The notes under the pieces: model-generated
What the model was told of the DNA's origin: nothing
The model's database searches: none
Seen by the model: the letters and a program-made list of their open reading frames with translations, nothing else
Position numbers and translations under genes: made by a program
Shown here: piece by piece, positions 9,662 to 18,236 of the stretch
How the letters are laid out: every line of letters begins with the position of its first letter
Position numbering within the stretch: the stretch's first letter is position 1
NCBI GenBank assembly: GCA_012960115.1
Contig: DUBX01000013.1
Coordinates: 38,260-102,259, forward strand
Reading direction: 5' to 3'
DNA from: Porticoccaceae bacterium
GTDB taxonomy: Bacteria > Pseudomonadota > Gammaproteobacteria > Pseudomonadales > Porticoccaceae
DNA: 64,000 bases

Positions 9662-10129
9662 ATGGCACGCGGAGTTAATAAAGTTATCATAGTGGGTAAC
9701 TGTGGTCAGGATCCAGAAACGCGGTTTATGCCGTCGGGTGGTGCTGTAACTAATCTTAGTATTGCTACATCAGAGTCTTGGAAAGATAAAACCAGCGGAG
9801 AGCCTCAAGAGCGAACCGAATGGCATCGAGTGGTATTCTTTAATCGTCTGGCCGAGATAGCTGGCGAATATGTAAAGAAAGGTTCTAAGCTTTATGTGGA
9901 AGGTTCATTGCGAACACGTAAATGGCAAGGCCAAGATGGGCAAGACCGTTACACGACTGAAATTGTAGCGAGTGAAATGCAAATGCTTGATAGTCGAGGT
10001 GGTCCAGGCGGTTCAGGTGGATACGATTCACCACAAGGATCCACTGGGCAGGGTTCAGCTCCAAAGAGTTCCAACCAGCAGGCCCCTCAGCAGCAATCAG
10101 GGCCTTTCGATGATGATATTCCATTCTAG
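9662..10129 (+). CDS. ssb: Single-stranded DNA-binding protein
   Basis: 155 residues. The OB-fold covers about 1-110 ([20 protein letters not shown] ... [37 protein letters not shown]). A Gly/Gln/Ser-rich linker follows, then the conserved acidic tip DDDIPF that docks repair and replication partners. It coats single-stranded DNA at forks and repair intermediates. It starts 17 bp after the MFS gene with GGGGAAGAA as ribosome binding site, so at least part of its expression may be read through from the MFS gene. Confidence 0.98.
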   Translation: MARGVNKVIIVGNCGQDPETRFMPSGGAVTNLSIATSESWKDKTSGEPQERTEWHRVVFFNRLAEIAGEYVKKGSKLYVEGSLRTRKWQGQDGQDRYTTEIVASEMQMLDSRGGPGGSGGYDSPQGSTGQGSAPKSSNQQAPQQQSGPFDDDIPF

Positions 10130-10228
10130 AATGGCTTGAGTAGCTATATAACTTAGTTCAAATTTTAGTAAAGGGCCGTACCTAGGGTGTGGCCATAATA
10201 TTTTAAACACTAATTAATAGAGGTTGTT

Positions 10229-10705
10229 ATGACAATTAAAGTGGGTGACAGAGTCCCAGCCGGGATGTTTACAATCATGGGCGCTGAAGGCCCTGCTGGA
10301 TTAAGTACGGCAGATATTTTCGATGGTAAAAAGGTTGTTCTTTTCGCTGTTCCAGGTGCATTTACGCCAACTTGTTCGGTGGCTCATTTGCCGGGTTTTG
10401 TTGTTCATGTCGATGAGATAAAGGCAAAAGGCGTTGATACAGTAGCCTGTATGTCGGTTAATGATGTTTTTGTTATGCATGCTTGGGGTCAGTCGGCCAA
10501 TGCGGAGCACCTGATGATGCTTGCCGATGGTAATGGCGATTTTACTGGGGCTCTAGGTCTTGAGTTGGATGGCACGGGTTTTGGGATGGGTAAGCGCAGT
10601 CAGCGTTTCGCTATGATTGTAGATGATGGTGTGGTGAGTCTGTTAAATGTGGACGCAGGGGCTCTTGAAGGGTCTAGTGCCGAGGCGATCTTGGCTGCAC
10701 TATAG
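10229..10705 (+). CDS. Peroxiredoxin, Prx5 (glutaredoxin/thioredoxin-linked) type
   Basis: 158 residues. It reduces hydrogen peroxide and alkyl hydroperoxides through a cysteine sulfenate. The peroxidatic Cys49 lies in PGAFTPTCSVAHLPGF, the Prx5 signature, and a second cysteine is in VACMSVND near residue 73. The C-terminal part (GTGFGMGKRSQRFAMIVDDG) matches the subfamily. It is a stand-alone gene ending at a strong bidirectional hairpin. No OxyR site is evident by eye. Confidence 0.93.
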   Translation: MTIKVGDRVPAGMFTIMGAEGPAGLSTADIFDGKKVVLFAVPGAFTPTCSVAHLPGFVVHVDEIKAKGVDTVACMSVNDVFVMHAWGQSANAEHLMMLADGNGDFTGALGLELDGTGFGMGKRSQRFAMIVDDGVVSLLNVDAGALEGSSAEAILAAL

Positions 10706-10714
10706 TGTAGTGAT

Positions 10715-10750
10715 ATTAAAAGATTTTCGCGCTTTCGAAAATCTTTTAAT
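10715..10750. terminator. Bidirectional 15-bp-stem terminator between prx5 and the SET-domain gene
   Basis: The arm at 10715-10729 (ATTAAAAGATTTTCG) is perfectly complementary to 10736-10750, with a 6-base loop (CGCTTT). A-rich and T-rich flanks of the stem give a U-tract on both strands. It sits between convergent genes, so it can end transcription in both directions. Confidence 0.85.
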
Positions 10751-10766
10751 TGGTTAGCAGTAAGCG

Positions 10767-11087
10767 CTAATAGAGGGTGTAGAAAACTGTGATTTCTTCA
10801 CCCTTTTTTATCGGCTGCTTAATAGTCAATCCCCTTATGTTTTCTGCTATTAAGTTTATTTTAGCGTTGGCATTTTCTGAGTGATTAATAAATCCGCCTA
10901 AGGGCGTTCTCAACCAATCATCTTTCCCATCAAATCGAAAGTGAGTCTGTCCGGCGTAGGTTCCGGCGGCGATATTGTCAATCGCAAAAAGGCCCAAGCG
11001 GTGAATACCACTATCTTTGATCGTAAGATAGGGCGGCAGGGGACGATAGCTAGTACTATCGAAATACTTTGATGTGGTTATTGCCAT
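10767..11087 (-). CDS. Small SET-domain protein
   Basis: 106 residues, essentially a bare SET domain. GIHRLGLFAIDNIAAGTY near residue 27 is the SET-I entry motif, GGFINHSENANAKI near residue 65 matches the NHS/C cofactor motif, and GEEITVFYTLY at the C-terminus matches the E-L/I-x-x-x-Y motif. SET domains transfer methyl groups from S-adenosylmethionine to lysine in eukaryotes; the role of these short bacterial copies is not known to me. It is monocistronic and convergent with the peroxiredoxin gene. Confidence 0.85.
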   Translation of the reverse strand: MAITTSKYFDSTSYRPLPPYLTIKDSGIHRLGLFAIDNIAAGTYAGQTHFRFDGKDDWLRTPLGGFINHSENANAKINLIAENIRGLTIKQPIKKGEEITVFYTLY

Positions 11088-11159
11088 CTACTATTAATTT
11101 TTAATTCGATGGGATTATAACTAAAAGTCTGCACTAGATTTACATAGGTTTTGTATAAC

Positions 11160-12373
11160 TTATCCCTTAAATCTTTCCATTACTAGCGCGGCATTAGTGC
11201 CGCCAAAGCCGAAACTATTGGACATGACACGATTTAGCTTGGTTTGCTTTGATTCTAATAGTATTGGCAATCCTTTAGCGTGATCGTCAAGAGTGTCGAT
11301 GTGCGCAGAAGCAGCCACGAAATCTGCTTCCATCATCAACATGCAGTATATGGCTTCATGAACACCTGCAGCCCCTAAGCTATGGCCAGATAGAGACTTT
11401 GTGGAACTGATGTCGGGACAGTTGTCTCCAAAAACATTGCGAATAGCCCCTAGCTCAGCCATGTCACCTACTGGTGTGCTGGTGCCGTGGGTGTTGATAT
11501 AGTCAATGGGCCCAGAAGCCGTGGCCATGGCCATTTTCATGCATCGTTCAGCACCTTCTCCTGAGGGAGACACCATGTCAGCTCCATCAGAAGTGGCGCC
11601 GTATCCGGTCACTTCACAGATGATATTAGCACCGCGCGCTAAAGCATGTTCTAGTTCTTCAACGATAACGCAACCGCCACCCAATCCAGGAGCAAAACCA
11701 TCACGGTCGGCATCATAGGCTCTAGAGGCGATCGCAGGAGTGTCATTGTATTTGCTGGTTAGTGCTCCCATAGCATCGAACATGGCGGCCATTGACCAAT
11801 GCATTTCTTCAGCGCCGCCGGCCAGTAATACGTCTTGTTTTCCGAGTTGAATTAATTCAACGGCATGACCTATACAGTGTGCACTTGTGGCGCAGGCAGA
11901 GGAAAGTGAGTAATTAACACCTTTAATTTTAAAGGGAGTCGCGACACAGGCAGACACAGTACTAGCCATAATTTGAGTGACTCGATAGGGGCCGCACGTT
12001 TAATGCCTCGAGCTCGCATCACGTCAACAGCCTCGACAAACATTTCGCCAGAAAGCCCGCCTGAACCCATAATCAGACCGGTTCTGAGGTTAGAGACCAT
12101 CTCGTCAGTAAGGCCAGCATCGGCAATGGCTCTATCAGCAGCTATGTAACCATAGGCCGCAGAGTCGCCCATAAAACGTAATATTTTTCGGTCAATATGA
12201 TCTTTTGGGTCGAGATCAATAACACCCCCGACATTACAACGCAGGCCCATATCAGCGAAATCTTCTCGCCGTTGAATTCCCGAGATACCATTGCGAAGGG
12301 AGTGTGTAACAGACTCTCTATCATTGCCTAGGCAGGATACGATCCCCAGCCCTGTAATTACAGCTCGTTTCAT
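11160..12373 (-). CDS. fabB: 3-oxoacyl-ACP synthase I (FabB), reading frame broken by a one-base deletion
   Basis: Elongating condensing enzyme needed with FabA for unsaturated fatty acids. The N-terminal part (12373 down to about 11975) begins [17 protein letters not shown]. The rest, in another frame, resumes at [20 protein letters not shown]. Catalytic residues are present: the cysteine in [12 protein letters not shown], and histidines in [11 protein letters not shown] and [11 protein letters not shown]. Joined, the protein is about 404 residues, against 406 in E. coli. The break is at the AAA run (plus strand TTT 11972-11974): one more A would give ...S-L-K-I-M-A-S..., exactly the expected sequence. 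Because FabB is normally essential in FabA/FabB organisms, a sequencing error or very recent mutation is likelier than true loss. It lies 39 bp after fabA in the same orientation. Confidence 0.93.
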
Positions 12374-12412
12374 TGAGTTTCCTTCTTAAAGGTAATGCGT
12401 TAAAGATAAATA

Positions 12413-12940
12413 TTAAAAGCTGTCAGTGCTCTCGAATAGTCCCACTTTCAAATCTTGGGCAGTATAAATTTCACGACCGTCAACTTCTACGGATCCATTG
12501 GCGATTCCCATAATCAGTCTACGTTGGATAAGTCGAGTGAACTCAATTTTGTAGGTGACTTTTTTTGCGGTGGGCAATATCTGACCAAAGAACTTAACAT
12601 TTCCTGCCCCGAGGGCTCGACCACGGCCTTTATTTCCGTTCCATACTAAGAAGAATCCAACCAGTTGCCAGAGAGCATCTAGCCCTAGACAGCCGGGCAT
12701 TACAGGATCTCCTTCAAAGTGGCAGTCGAAAAACCAGAGGTCGGGCGTAATATCTATTTCAGCTATAATTTGGCCAAGACCATTTGTGCCGCCATGGTTG
12801 TTGATTTCGACGATCCGATCAATCATCAACATATTAGGGGCGGGGAGTTTGGCGTTTTCCGGTCCAAACAATTCACCGCGAGTGGAGCGTAGTATTTCTT
12901 CTTTTGAATATGATGATTTCGGCGTAAAGGACATGGGCAA
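12413..12940 (-). CDS. fabA: 3-hydroxydecanoyl-ACP dehydratase/isomerase
   Basis: 175 residues. It dehydrates 3-hydroxydecanoyl-ACP and isomerises trans-2- to cis-3-decenoyl-ACP, the entry to unsaturated fatty acids. Visible family motifs are PNMLMIDRI, the catalytic-His segment [28 protein letters not shown] (the His in C-H-F and the Asp in L-G-L-D-A), and [11 protein letters not shown]. It heads a fabA-fabB pair, the standard gammaproteobacterial arrangement. Upstream it is divergent from ispB across 193 bp. Confidence 0.97.
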   Translation of the reverse strand: MPMSFTPKSSYSKEEILRSTRGELFGPENAKLPAPNMLMIDRIVEINNHGGTNGLGQIIAEIDITPDLWFFDCHFEGDPVMPGCLGLDALWQLVGFFLVWNGNKGRGRALGAGNVKFFGQILPTAKKVTYKIEFTRLIQRRLIMGIANGSVEVDGREIYTAQDLKVGLFESTDSF

Positions 12941-13065
12941 CTTTTTGCTGTGATTAAAAAGCCCATTTTAACGATTTATTGAATTAGCGGCAACTTTTAC
13001 GTTTTATTACGGGGCAATCTTTTAGTTATAAGCGATTTACTATTTGATTTCTACGATCTTATGAG

Positions 13066-13101
13066 TTGACAGTAAAGGACTGTCTGCCTAGCATGCATGC
13101 T
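13066..13101 (+). promoter_or_regulatory. Sigma-70-type promoter with overlapping palindromes upstream of ispB
   Basis: TTGACA at 13066-13071 is a perfect -35 box, and TAGCAT at 13089-13094 is a 4/6 -10 box at 17-bp spacing, 40 bp before the ispB start. Two palindromes overlap it: GACAGT-AAAGG-ACTGTC (13068-13084) and the perfect AGCATGCATGCT (13090-13101). The overlap suggests possible repression of ispB by an unknown factor. Confidence 0.5.
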
Positions 13102-13133
13102 GTCCAGTAATGAAGACACTATAGGAAGTATGA

Positions 13134-14087
13134 ATGCTACCTTTTCATCAGGCTGTGGAAAATGAGTTTTCCGAAGTTAACAAGTTAATCGTTAGTCAGC
13201 TCCATTCCGATGTTGGGTTAGTGGAAAATATCGGTCACTACATTATTGATGCGGGTGGCAAGCGCTTGCGTCCCGTGGTCGTTCTACTGAGTGCGCTCGC
13301 TAATGGTTACCAAGGCGTAGATCATTTGAAAATGGCAGCGGTCATTGAGTTTATTCATACAGCCACATTGCTTCATGACGACGTCGTTGACGTCGCTAGC
13401 TTGCGTCGCGGGCGACAAACCGCTAATGCTCAGTGGGGAAATGCGCCCAGTGTGCTAGTGGGGGACTTTCTTTATTCAAGAGCTTTCCAAATGTTGGTCG
13501 AAATAGCGCATATGCCAATTATGAGCGTGATGGCGAATGCCACCAATGTTATTTCGGAGGGAGAAGTTCAACAGATGGCTAATGCTGGCAATCCAGACAT
13601 TAGTGAAGAGATTTACCGTCAGGTAATTTATCGTAAAACTGCAAAGCTTTTCGAAGCCGCAGCTCAGGTTGGTGCCTGTCTTGCTGGGAAAAATCAAGAT
13701 GCGATGATTGCTTATGGAAAGCATCTGGGGTTGGCGTTTCAGATTGCTGACGATGTTTTGGATTATCAAGGTGATATAGAGGTAACGGGCAAGAATATCG
13801 GCAGCGATCTTGCTGAAGGAAAAATGACTTTACCGCTTATTTTTACTCGTGATAACGCTGGACCTGAACATGCTGATTTGATTCGCAAGGCTATTGCGGG
13901 CAAGACCGCGGATGATTTCGGGGCTATATTACAAGTGGTCAATACTAGCGGCGGTCTTTCCTATAGCCGTCAGCAAGCAGTAGTGGAAGTTGAGCTTGCT
14001 AAGCATGCTCTTGTTGGAATGCCCGATGGTGTGTACAAGCATGTACTGCTTGATCTTGCCGAATTCTCAATATCTCGTGTTAGCTAA
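13134..14087 (+). CDS. ispB: Polyprenyl (octaprenyl) diphosphate synthase
   Basis: 317 residues. It elongates isoprenoid chains that become the ubiquinone side chain. The first aspartate-rich motif is LLHDDVVDVASLRRG near residue 82 and the second is IADDVLDYQGD near residue 208. GGKRLRPVVVLLSA near residue 42 is the allylic substrate/diphosphate-binding segment. Length and motifs match IspB rather than the shorter farnesyl synthase IspA. The chain length (C40) is inferred by family. The ATG follows AGGAAG, and a small hairpin follows the stop. Confidence 0.93.
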   Translation: MLPFHQAVENEFSEVNKLIVSQLHSDVGLVENIGHYIIDAGGKRLRPVVVLLSALANGYQGVDHLKMAAVIEFIHTATLLHDDVVDVASLRRGRQTANAQWGNAPSVLVGDFLYSRAFQMLVEIAHMPIMSVMANATNVISEGEVQQMANAGNPDISEEIYRQVIYRKTAKLFEAAAQVGACLAGKNQDAMIAYGKHLGLAFQIADDVLDYQGDIEVTGKNIGSDLAEGKMTLPLIFTRDNAGPEHADLIRKAIAGKTADDFGAILQVVNTSGGLSYSRQQAVVEVELAKHALVGMPDGVYKHVLLDLAEFSISRVS

Positions 14088-14098
14088 GCGCCTTTTAG

Positions 14099-14116
14099 AG
14101 GTATCAAATACCTTTT
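14099..14116 (+). terminator. Weak hairpin terminator after ispB
   Basis: AGGTAT (14099-14104), loop CAA, ATACCT (14108-14113), then TTT. It lies 12 bp after the ispB stop. The short, A/T-containing stem makes this a weak call. Confidence 0.35.
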
Positions 14117-14493
14117 GTCCGGGATTTTACTGAACCCTATAGTGTCTAATAGGCGAAGACTTTGATCACAGATTAATTCGGTTCCAAAAAAACAAACAAC
14201 ATCCACCTAATGCACATCTGTACTTCAGGTTCATATGGTTTTTAGCTATAGCTCATAAAGACCATGATGTTGCTGAAGCTCCCTTATATTATATAATTTA
14301 AATGAAGTTTGACGAGACTATTCAGAAGGCTTAATAAATCATTAAGGCAACTCAAAATTTCTGATAATCGCATTATTTAGTTTGTAATAGTGACTATTTA
14401 TATTGCTGGTATGGGCCCCACGGTTTTTTTTGGTACTATTCATCTTAGTTATTAATACAACGATATTCATATCCAAAATTTAAGGAGAATTGA
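14117..14493. other. Non-coding stretch between ispB and pntAA
   Basis: About 380 bp, very A+T-rich toward the right end, with no plausible coding frame or tRNA-like fold seen. It must hold the pnt promoter; no -35/-10 pair is clear enough to place. The ribosome binding site AAGGAGA lies just before the GTG of pntAA. Confidence 0.4.
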
Positions 14494-15726
14494 GTGATAG
14501 TCGGAATTCCTTCGGAAGTCAAAACCGGTGAAAAGCGCGTCGCCATGTCCCCTGCCAATGTCCAGTCATTAACGGACAAAAGTGTAAAGGTGCTTGTTCA
14601 AAAACATGCTGGTAGTGCGGCTGGCTACCTAGATGCTGAATATAACGCTGCTGGAGCAACGACTATAGCAGACCGAGCAGAGATATTTGCCACCGCAGAT
14701 ATCATTTTACAAGTCCAAAGCTTTGGCTCAAATTCTGAAAACAGTGACTCAGATCTAGCGTTGTTACGTCGTGGTCAGTTGGTGATCGGAATGATGGATC
14801 CATTAGCCTCTCCACAGGCTGCAGAGGCAGTCGCTGCGACAGGGGCTAGTGCCATCGCTCTTGAGTTGGTGCCACGTATTAGCAGAGCACAAAGTATGGA
14901 CGTGCTTTCGTCTATGGCGACCTTAGCTGGTTATAAAGCGGTATTGATCGGAGCCTCGGCATCTCCGCGCATTTTTCCTATGCTGATGACCGCAGCAGGC
15001 ACTCTTCAGCCCGCTCGAGTACTCATTATGGGAGTGGGCGTTGCCGGTCTGCAGGCCTGTGCTACGGCTAAGAGGTTAGGAGCTGTTGTTGAGGCCTACG
15101 ACGTTCGTCCCGCCGCTAGAGAACAGATTATTTCGGTGGGGGCAAAGCCTATCGAGTTGGACCTCGATACTGGCGAAACAGAAGGCGCCGGCGGTTACGC
15201 TAAAGAGCAGGGGGAAGATTTTCTTCGCCGGCAGCGCGAATTGATGACTGAAGTGGTTGCCCAGCAGGACATTATTATCACTACGGCAGCCATCCCCGGG
15301 GCAAAGTCGCCAATTCTAGTGACAGAAGAGATGGTTATAGCTATGAAGCCAGGTGCTGTGATAGTTGATCTCGCTGCAGAACGCGGTGGAAACTGTGACC
15401 TTACTGAGCAGGGGAAAACTATTGTTGCCCACGATGTAATTATTGTAGGCCCTGAGAACGTTCCTTCGGACTTGGCTTATCATGCCAGTCAGATGTACGG
15501 TAAAAATATGCAGACTCTTCTCGAACTCATATTGGATGAAAATGGTAGTCTCAGTCTGGACCTTAATGATGAAATTGTTGCGGGCACTCTTATAGCTCAC
15601 GATGGCGATGTTCCTCAGGCCCATATACGAAAATTACTGGGCCTTAATGAAATAGAGGTCTCTGCGGAATCAGATCCAAAACCTGCTACCGCCCATGCGG
15701 TCACTGACGAAAAACAAGAGAGATAA
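14494..15726 (+). CDS. pntAA: NAD(P) transhydrogenase, alpha subunit part 1
   Basis: 410 residues. It forms the NAD(H)-binding domain I of proton-translocating transhydrogenase, which makes NADPH from NADH at the expense of the proton gradient. It opens VGIPSEVKTGEKRVAMSP, typical of the alanine dehydrogenase/PntA fold, and has the Rossmann motif LIMGVGVAGLQACATAKRLGAVV near residue 178 and VDLAAERGGNCDLT near residue 290. The hydrophobic domain II portion is in the next gene. The start is GTG behind AAGGAGA. It is the first gene of a tight three-gene operon. Confidence 0.95.
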   Translation: MIVGIPSEVKTGEKRVAMSPANVQSLTDKSVKVLVQKHAGSAAGYLDAEYNAAGATTIADRAEIFATADIILQVQSFGSNSENSDSDLALLRRGQLVIGMMDPLASPQAAEAVAATGASAIALELVPRISRAQSMDVLSSMATLAGYKAVLIGASASPRIFPMLMTAAGTLQPARVLIMGVGVAGLQACATAKRLGAVVEAYDVRPAAREQIISVGAKPIELDLDTGETEGAGGYAKEQGEDFLRRQRELMTEVVAQQDIIITTAAIPGAKSPILVTEEMVIAMKPGAVIVDLAAERGGNCDLTEQGKTIVAHDVIIVGPENVPSDLAYHASQMYGKNMQTLLELILDENGSLSLDLNDEIVAGTLIAHDGDVPQAHIRKLLGLNEIEVSAESDPKPATAHAVTDEKQER

Positions 15727-15729
15727 TCA

Positions 15730-16011
15730 ATGGAAACCTTAATTTTACTTCTAGCGTTGTTCGTCCTCGCTTTATTCCTCGGGGTTGAGCTAATTACTAA
15801 AGTTCCTCCAACCTTGCATACACCATTAATGTCTGGAACCAATGCAGTATCAGGAATTACCTTGGTCGGGGCTTTATTGGCCGCAGGGACAGGCAGCTCC
15901 CCTATGCTGGTTAACTGGCTTGGTTTTATAGCTGTGACTTTGGCGACTATCAATGTGGTCGGCGGTTATCTGGTGACTAATCGTATGCTTGCCATGTTTA
16001 AGAGGAAATAG
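15730..16011 (+). CDS. pntAB: NAD(P) transhydrogenase, alpha subunit part 2 (membrane)
   Basis: 93 residues, almost entirely hydrophobic, with three predicted membrane segments (about 2-20, 38-56, 62-84). The conserved motif VPPTLHTPLMSGTNAVSGI joins the first two. It supplies part of the proton channel (domain II) of transhydrogenase. It starts 3 bp after pntAA, and its stop abuts the pntB start. Splitting of PntA into two proteins is common outside enterobacteria. Confidence 0.94.
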   Translation: METLILLLALFVLALFLGVELITKVPPTLHTPLMSGTNAVSGITLVGALLAAGTGSSPMLVNWLGFIAVTLATINVVGGYLVTNRMLAMFKRK

Positions 16012-17460
16012 ATGATGAGTGGAAGTTTAATTAACCTTATTTATCTGATTGCCGGCATATTATTTATTCTTGGAATCAAAGGACTCACCAAACCAAAAAC
16101 AGCTGTTCGGGGCAACTTTCTCTCCGCGCTGGGTATGTTAGTTGCCGTAGTAATAACGCTGTTCACTATTAACGATGTGGATTTTACTTATGTGATAGCG
16201 GGTGTTGCCGTCGGCGGCATTGTCGGCGCGGTGATGGCTCTGCGGATCCAAATGACGTCAATGCCTCAAATGGTGGCTTTGTTAAATGGATTTGGCGGTG
16301 GTGCTTCGCTCTCTATTGCGCTCGCTGAATATGTTACGCGTACAGGTATAAATCCTGCTTCGATCTCTGATTTTCTACAGCCGACGGTTGTTGCCGCTAG
16401 TGCATTTGGCGAGGGAGCAGAGGCTACTATTGCCTTAGTGTCGATTAGCCTTACTGTCCTTATAGGTGCGGTTACCCTCACTGGTAGTTTGGTCGCCTTT
16501 AGCAAACTGCAGGAGTTAATGAAGAAAAGTTATGGACTGCCTGGAGGCCCTTTTGGCAATGGAATTTTGTTATTGGGCGCTTTGGCTGCAGTTGCGTTTC
16601 TCGTGATAAACCCAGGCAACACGATGGCTATGGTAGCCATCCTAGGGCTTGCTCTTTTACTTGGTTTGTTCTTGGTAATGCCCATTGGTGGTGCCGACAT
16701 GCCAGTAGTGATTGCGCTGCTAAATTCTTATTCGGGAATCGCTGCAGCGTTGGCAGGCTTTATTTTAGGTAACACTGTATTAATTATTGCGGGTTCACTT
16801 GTGGGCACCTCGGGGCTTGTCCTTACAAAAATTATGTGTGTTGCCATGAACCGCTCTCTGGCTAATGTCTTGTTTGGAAAGATGGCCGCTGGTGGGGAAA
16901 CCATAGATGCTGACGAGATCTATGATGGCAAGGTGACCAGTGCGCAACCTGATGAAGTTGCTATGCTTTTAGAGACTGCTCAGAGAGTCGTTATTGTACC
17001 GGGTTATGGTATGGCAATGGCACAGGCTCAACATGCAGTTCGAGAGCTTGCCGACGCGATGGTATCTAAAGGCGTCGAAGTTGAATATGGCATTCACCCA
17101 GTGGCGGGACGCATGCCTGGCCACATGAATGTACTGCTTGCAGAGGCAGAGGTGCCTTACGATAAATTAGTTGAAATGGATAGAATCAATCCCACCTTTG
17201 AAGATACTGATGTGGTGATTGTTATTGGCGCGAATGACGTGACCAATCCTATGGCTCGTGATATTGAAGGAAGTCCAATCTACGGTATGCCTATCCTTAA
17301 TGTTGATAAGGCTAAAACTGTAGTGGTGATTAAAAGATCATTAAGTCCGGGTTTTGCTGGATTGCCTAATCCGTTGTTTGCGATGGATCACACTTTGATG
17401 GTTTATGGCGACGGTAAGAAGGCTGTCATAGAAATGACAACAGCGCTGAATCAACTTTAA
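16012..17460 (+). CDS. pntB: NAD(P) transhydrogenase, beta subunit
   Basis: 482 residues. About eight or nine membrane segments cover the first ~290 (domain II), followed by the NADP(H)-binding domain III. Visible motifs are ALLNGFGGGASLSIALAEY near residue 90, the NADP fingerprint VPGYGMAMAQAQHAVREL near residue 328, GRMPGHMNVLLAEAEVPYD near residue 365, and GANDVTNPMA near residue 409. It has ATG-ATG at the start, directly after the pntAB stop. A strong terminator follows, closing the operon. Confidence 0.96.
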   Translation: MMSGSLINLIYLIAGILFILGIKGLTKPKTAVRGNFLSALGMLVAVVITLFTINDVDFTYVIAGVAVGGIVGAVMALRIQMTSMPQMVALLNGFGGGASLSIALAEYVTRTGINPASISDFLQPTVVAASAFGEGAEATIALVSISLTVLIGAVTLTGSLVAFSKLQELMKKSYGLPGGPFGNGILLLGALAAVAFLVINPGNTMAMVAILGLALLLGLFLVMPIGGADMPVVIALLNSYSGIAAALAGFILGNTVLIIAGSLVGTSGLVLTKIMCVAMNRSLANVLFGKMAAGGETIDADEIYDGKVTSAQPDEVAMLLETAQRVVIVPGYGMAMAQAQHAVRELADAMVSKGVEVEYGIHPVAGRMPGHMNVLLAEAEVPYDKLVEMDRINPTFEDTDVVIVIGANDVTNPMARDIEGSPIYGMPILNVDKAKTVVVIKRSLSPGFAGLPNPLFAMDHTLMVYGDGKKAVIEMTTALNQL

Positions 17461-17477
17461 TTCCTGCTGTTGTTACG

Positions 17478-17509
17478 AACGCCCTGTCGGTAAACGGCAG
17501 GGCGTTTTT
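17478..17509 (+). terminator. Intrinsic terminator after pntB
   Basis: AACGCCCTG (17478-17486) pairs with CAGGGCGTT (17498-17506), with inner pairs extending the stem, followed by TTTTT. It is GC-rich and 18 bp after the pntB stop, so this is a strong call. Confidence 0.9.
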
Positions 17510-17639
17510 GTTTGGGTCATAAGTGCCTATGCATTATGATAATTGCATAAGTGAATAATCTATGTAAACTGGTCGCTCTCTTAATAGGATTTTAGACAAA
17601 AAAAGACGGAAATACTACTAATAGAAAAGAGGATATATC

Positions 17640-18039
17640 ATGACTCAATTAGACATATGGCGCAAACCAAAGCGCAGCGGGTTCACATTTTATTGCGATC
17701 GCATTTTTAGTATGGGTTGGCTTACGTGTTTCTAACAACATCAGAAATAGTGATGAAGCAAATATTGTAATGAAACTAGCAGGCACGGGGTTTTGTCTCT
17801 CCGTTGCATATTTTTGTGCCTTTAATACGGGTTGGTACGAATGGAATGCTAATGGCGCGGCAGCAGCATTTAGCTATCTAGCGTCGACTAATATTGCTAT
17901 CAGTCAGGGTGCACAAACCTTTGTTGCAAACATGAACCCAGGTGCCGACTTCAATCTGAAGCCTGACCTTATGCAGGGTATTTTCTTAATATCAATGCTG
18001 GTAATGCAGATGGGTCAAATCTGGATGCCTAAGAAGTAA
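17640..18039 (+). pseudogene. Small unknown membrane protein, frameshifted by one extra T
   Basis: An ATG at 17640 behind AGAGGA opens M-T-Q-L-D-I-W-R-K-P-K-R-S-G-F-T-F, then the frame fails. Removing one T from the TTTT run at 17688-17691 joins it to F-I-A-I-A-F-L-V-W-V-G-L-R-V-S-N-N-I and on through a 132-residue protein ending at 18039. The joined product has three hydrophobic segments (about 18-34, 52-70 and 110-125) and a W-Y-E-W motif after the second. I recognise no named family. The clean join shows the gene was recently functional or that the base is a sequencing error. It is flanked on both sides by intrinsic terminators, so it is a single-gene unit. Confidence 0.7.
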
Positions 18040-18069
18040 ACAGTATGTGTCTAAGGCCTTTCGGCCGTT

Positions 18070-18106
18070 AAAAGCCCCGGAGTGCAGGTTATTCCGAGGC
18101 TTTTTT
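18070..18106 (+). terminator. Intrinsic terminator after the small membrane protein
   Basis: AAAAGCCCCGG (18070-18080) pairs with CCGAGGCTTTT (from 18094) with a single mismatch and a 13-base loop, followed by a run of six T. It is 31 bp after the stop of the preceding gene. Confidence 0.8.
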
Positions 18107-18169
18107 ATTTATACGTGCTCATAAATACTCTTGCCTGTGATGCTTTAATTTGGGTTGCTAGGTCGCGCC

Positions 18170-18200
18170 TATTGAAAAGGTGTTAACCAGACCCCAACTT
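18170..18200 (+). promoter_or_regulatory. Sigma-32 (heat-shock) type promoter of clpB
   Basis: TATTGAAA (core TTGAA at 18172-18176) resembles the -35 consensus CTTGAA, and CCCCAA at 18192-18197 resembles the -10 CCCCAT. The 15-bp spacing is within the 13-17 bp norm. It lies about 40 bp before the clpB ATG, a classical heat-shock gene. Confidence 0.7.
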
Positions 18201-18236
18201 AGTAATAACCAACAAAGCTTGACCTAGGAGTAAATT

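Noticed and set aside
11960-11985. Programmed ribosomal frameshift in fabB
   Set aside because: The junction (CTC AAA TTA) lacks a proper slippery heptamer in the zero frame, FabB is not known to use frameshifting, and a single missing A in a homopolymer is a simpler cause.
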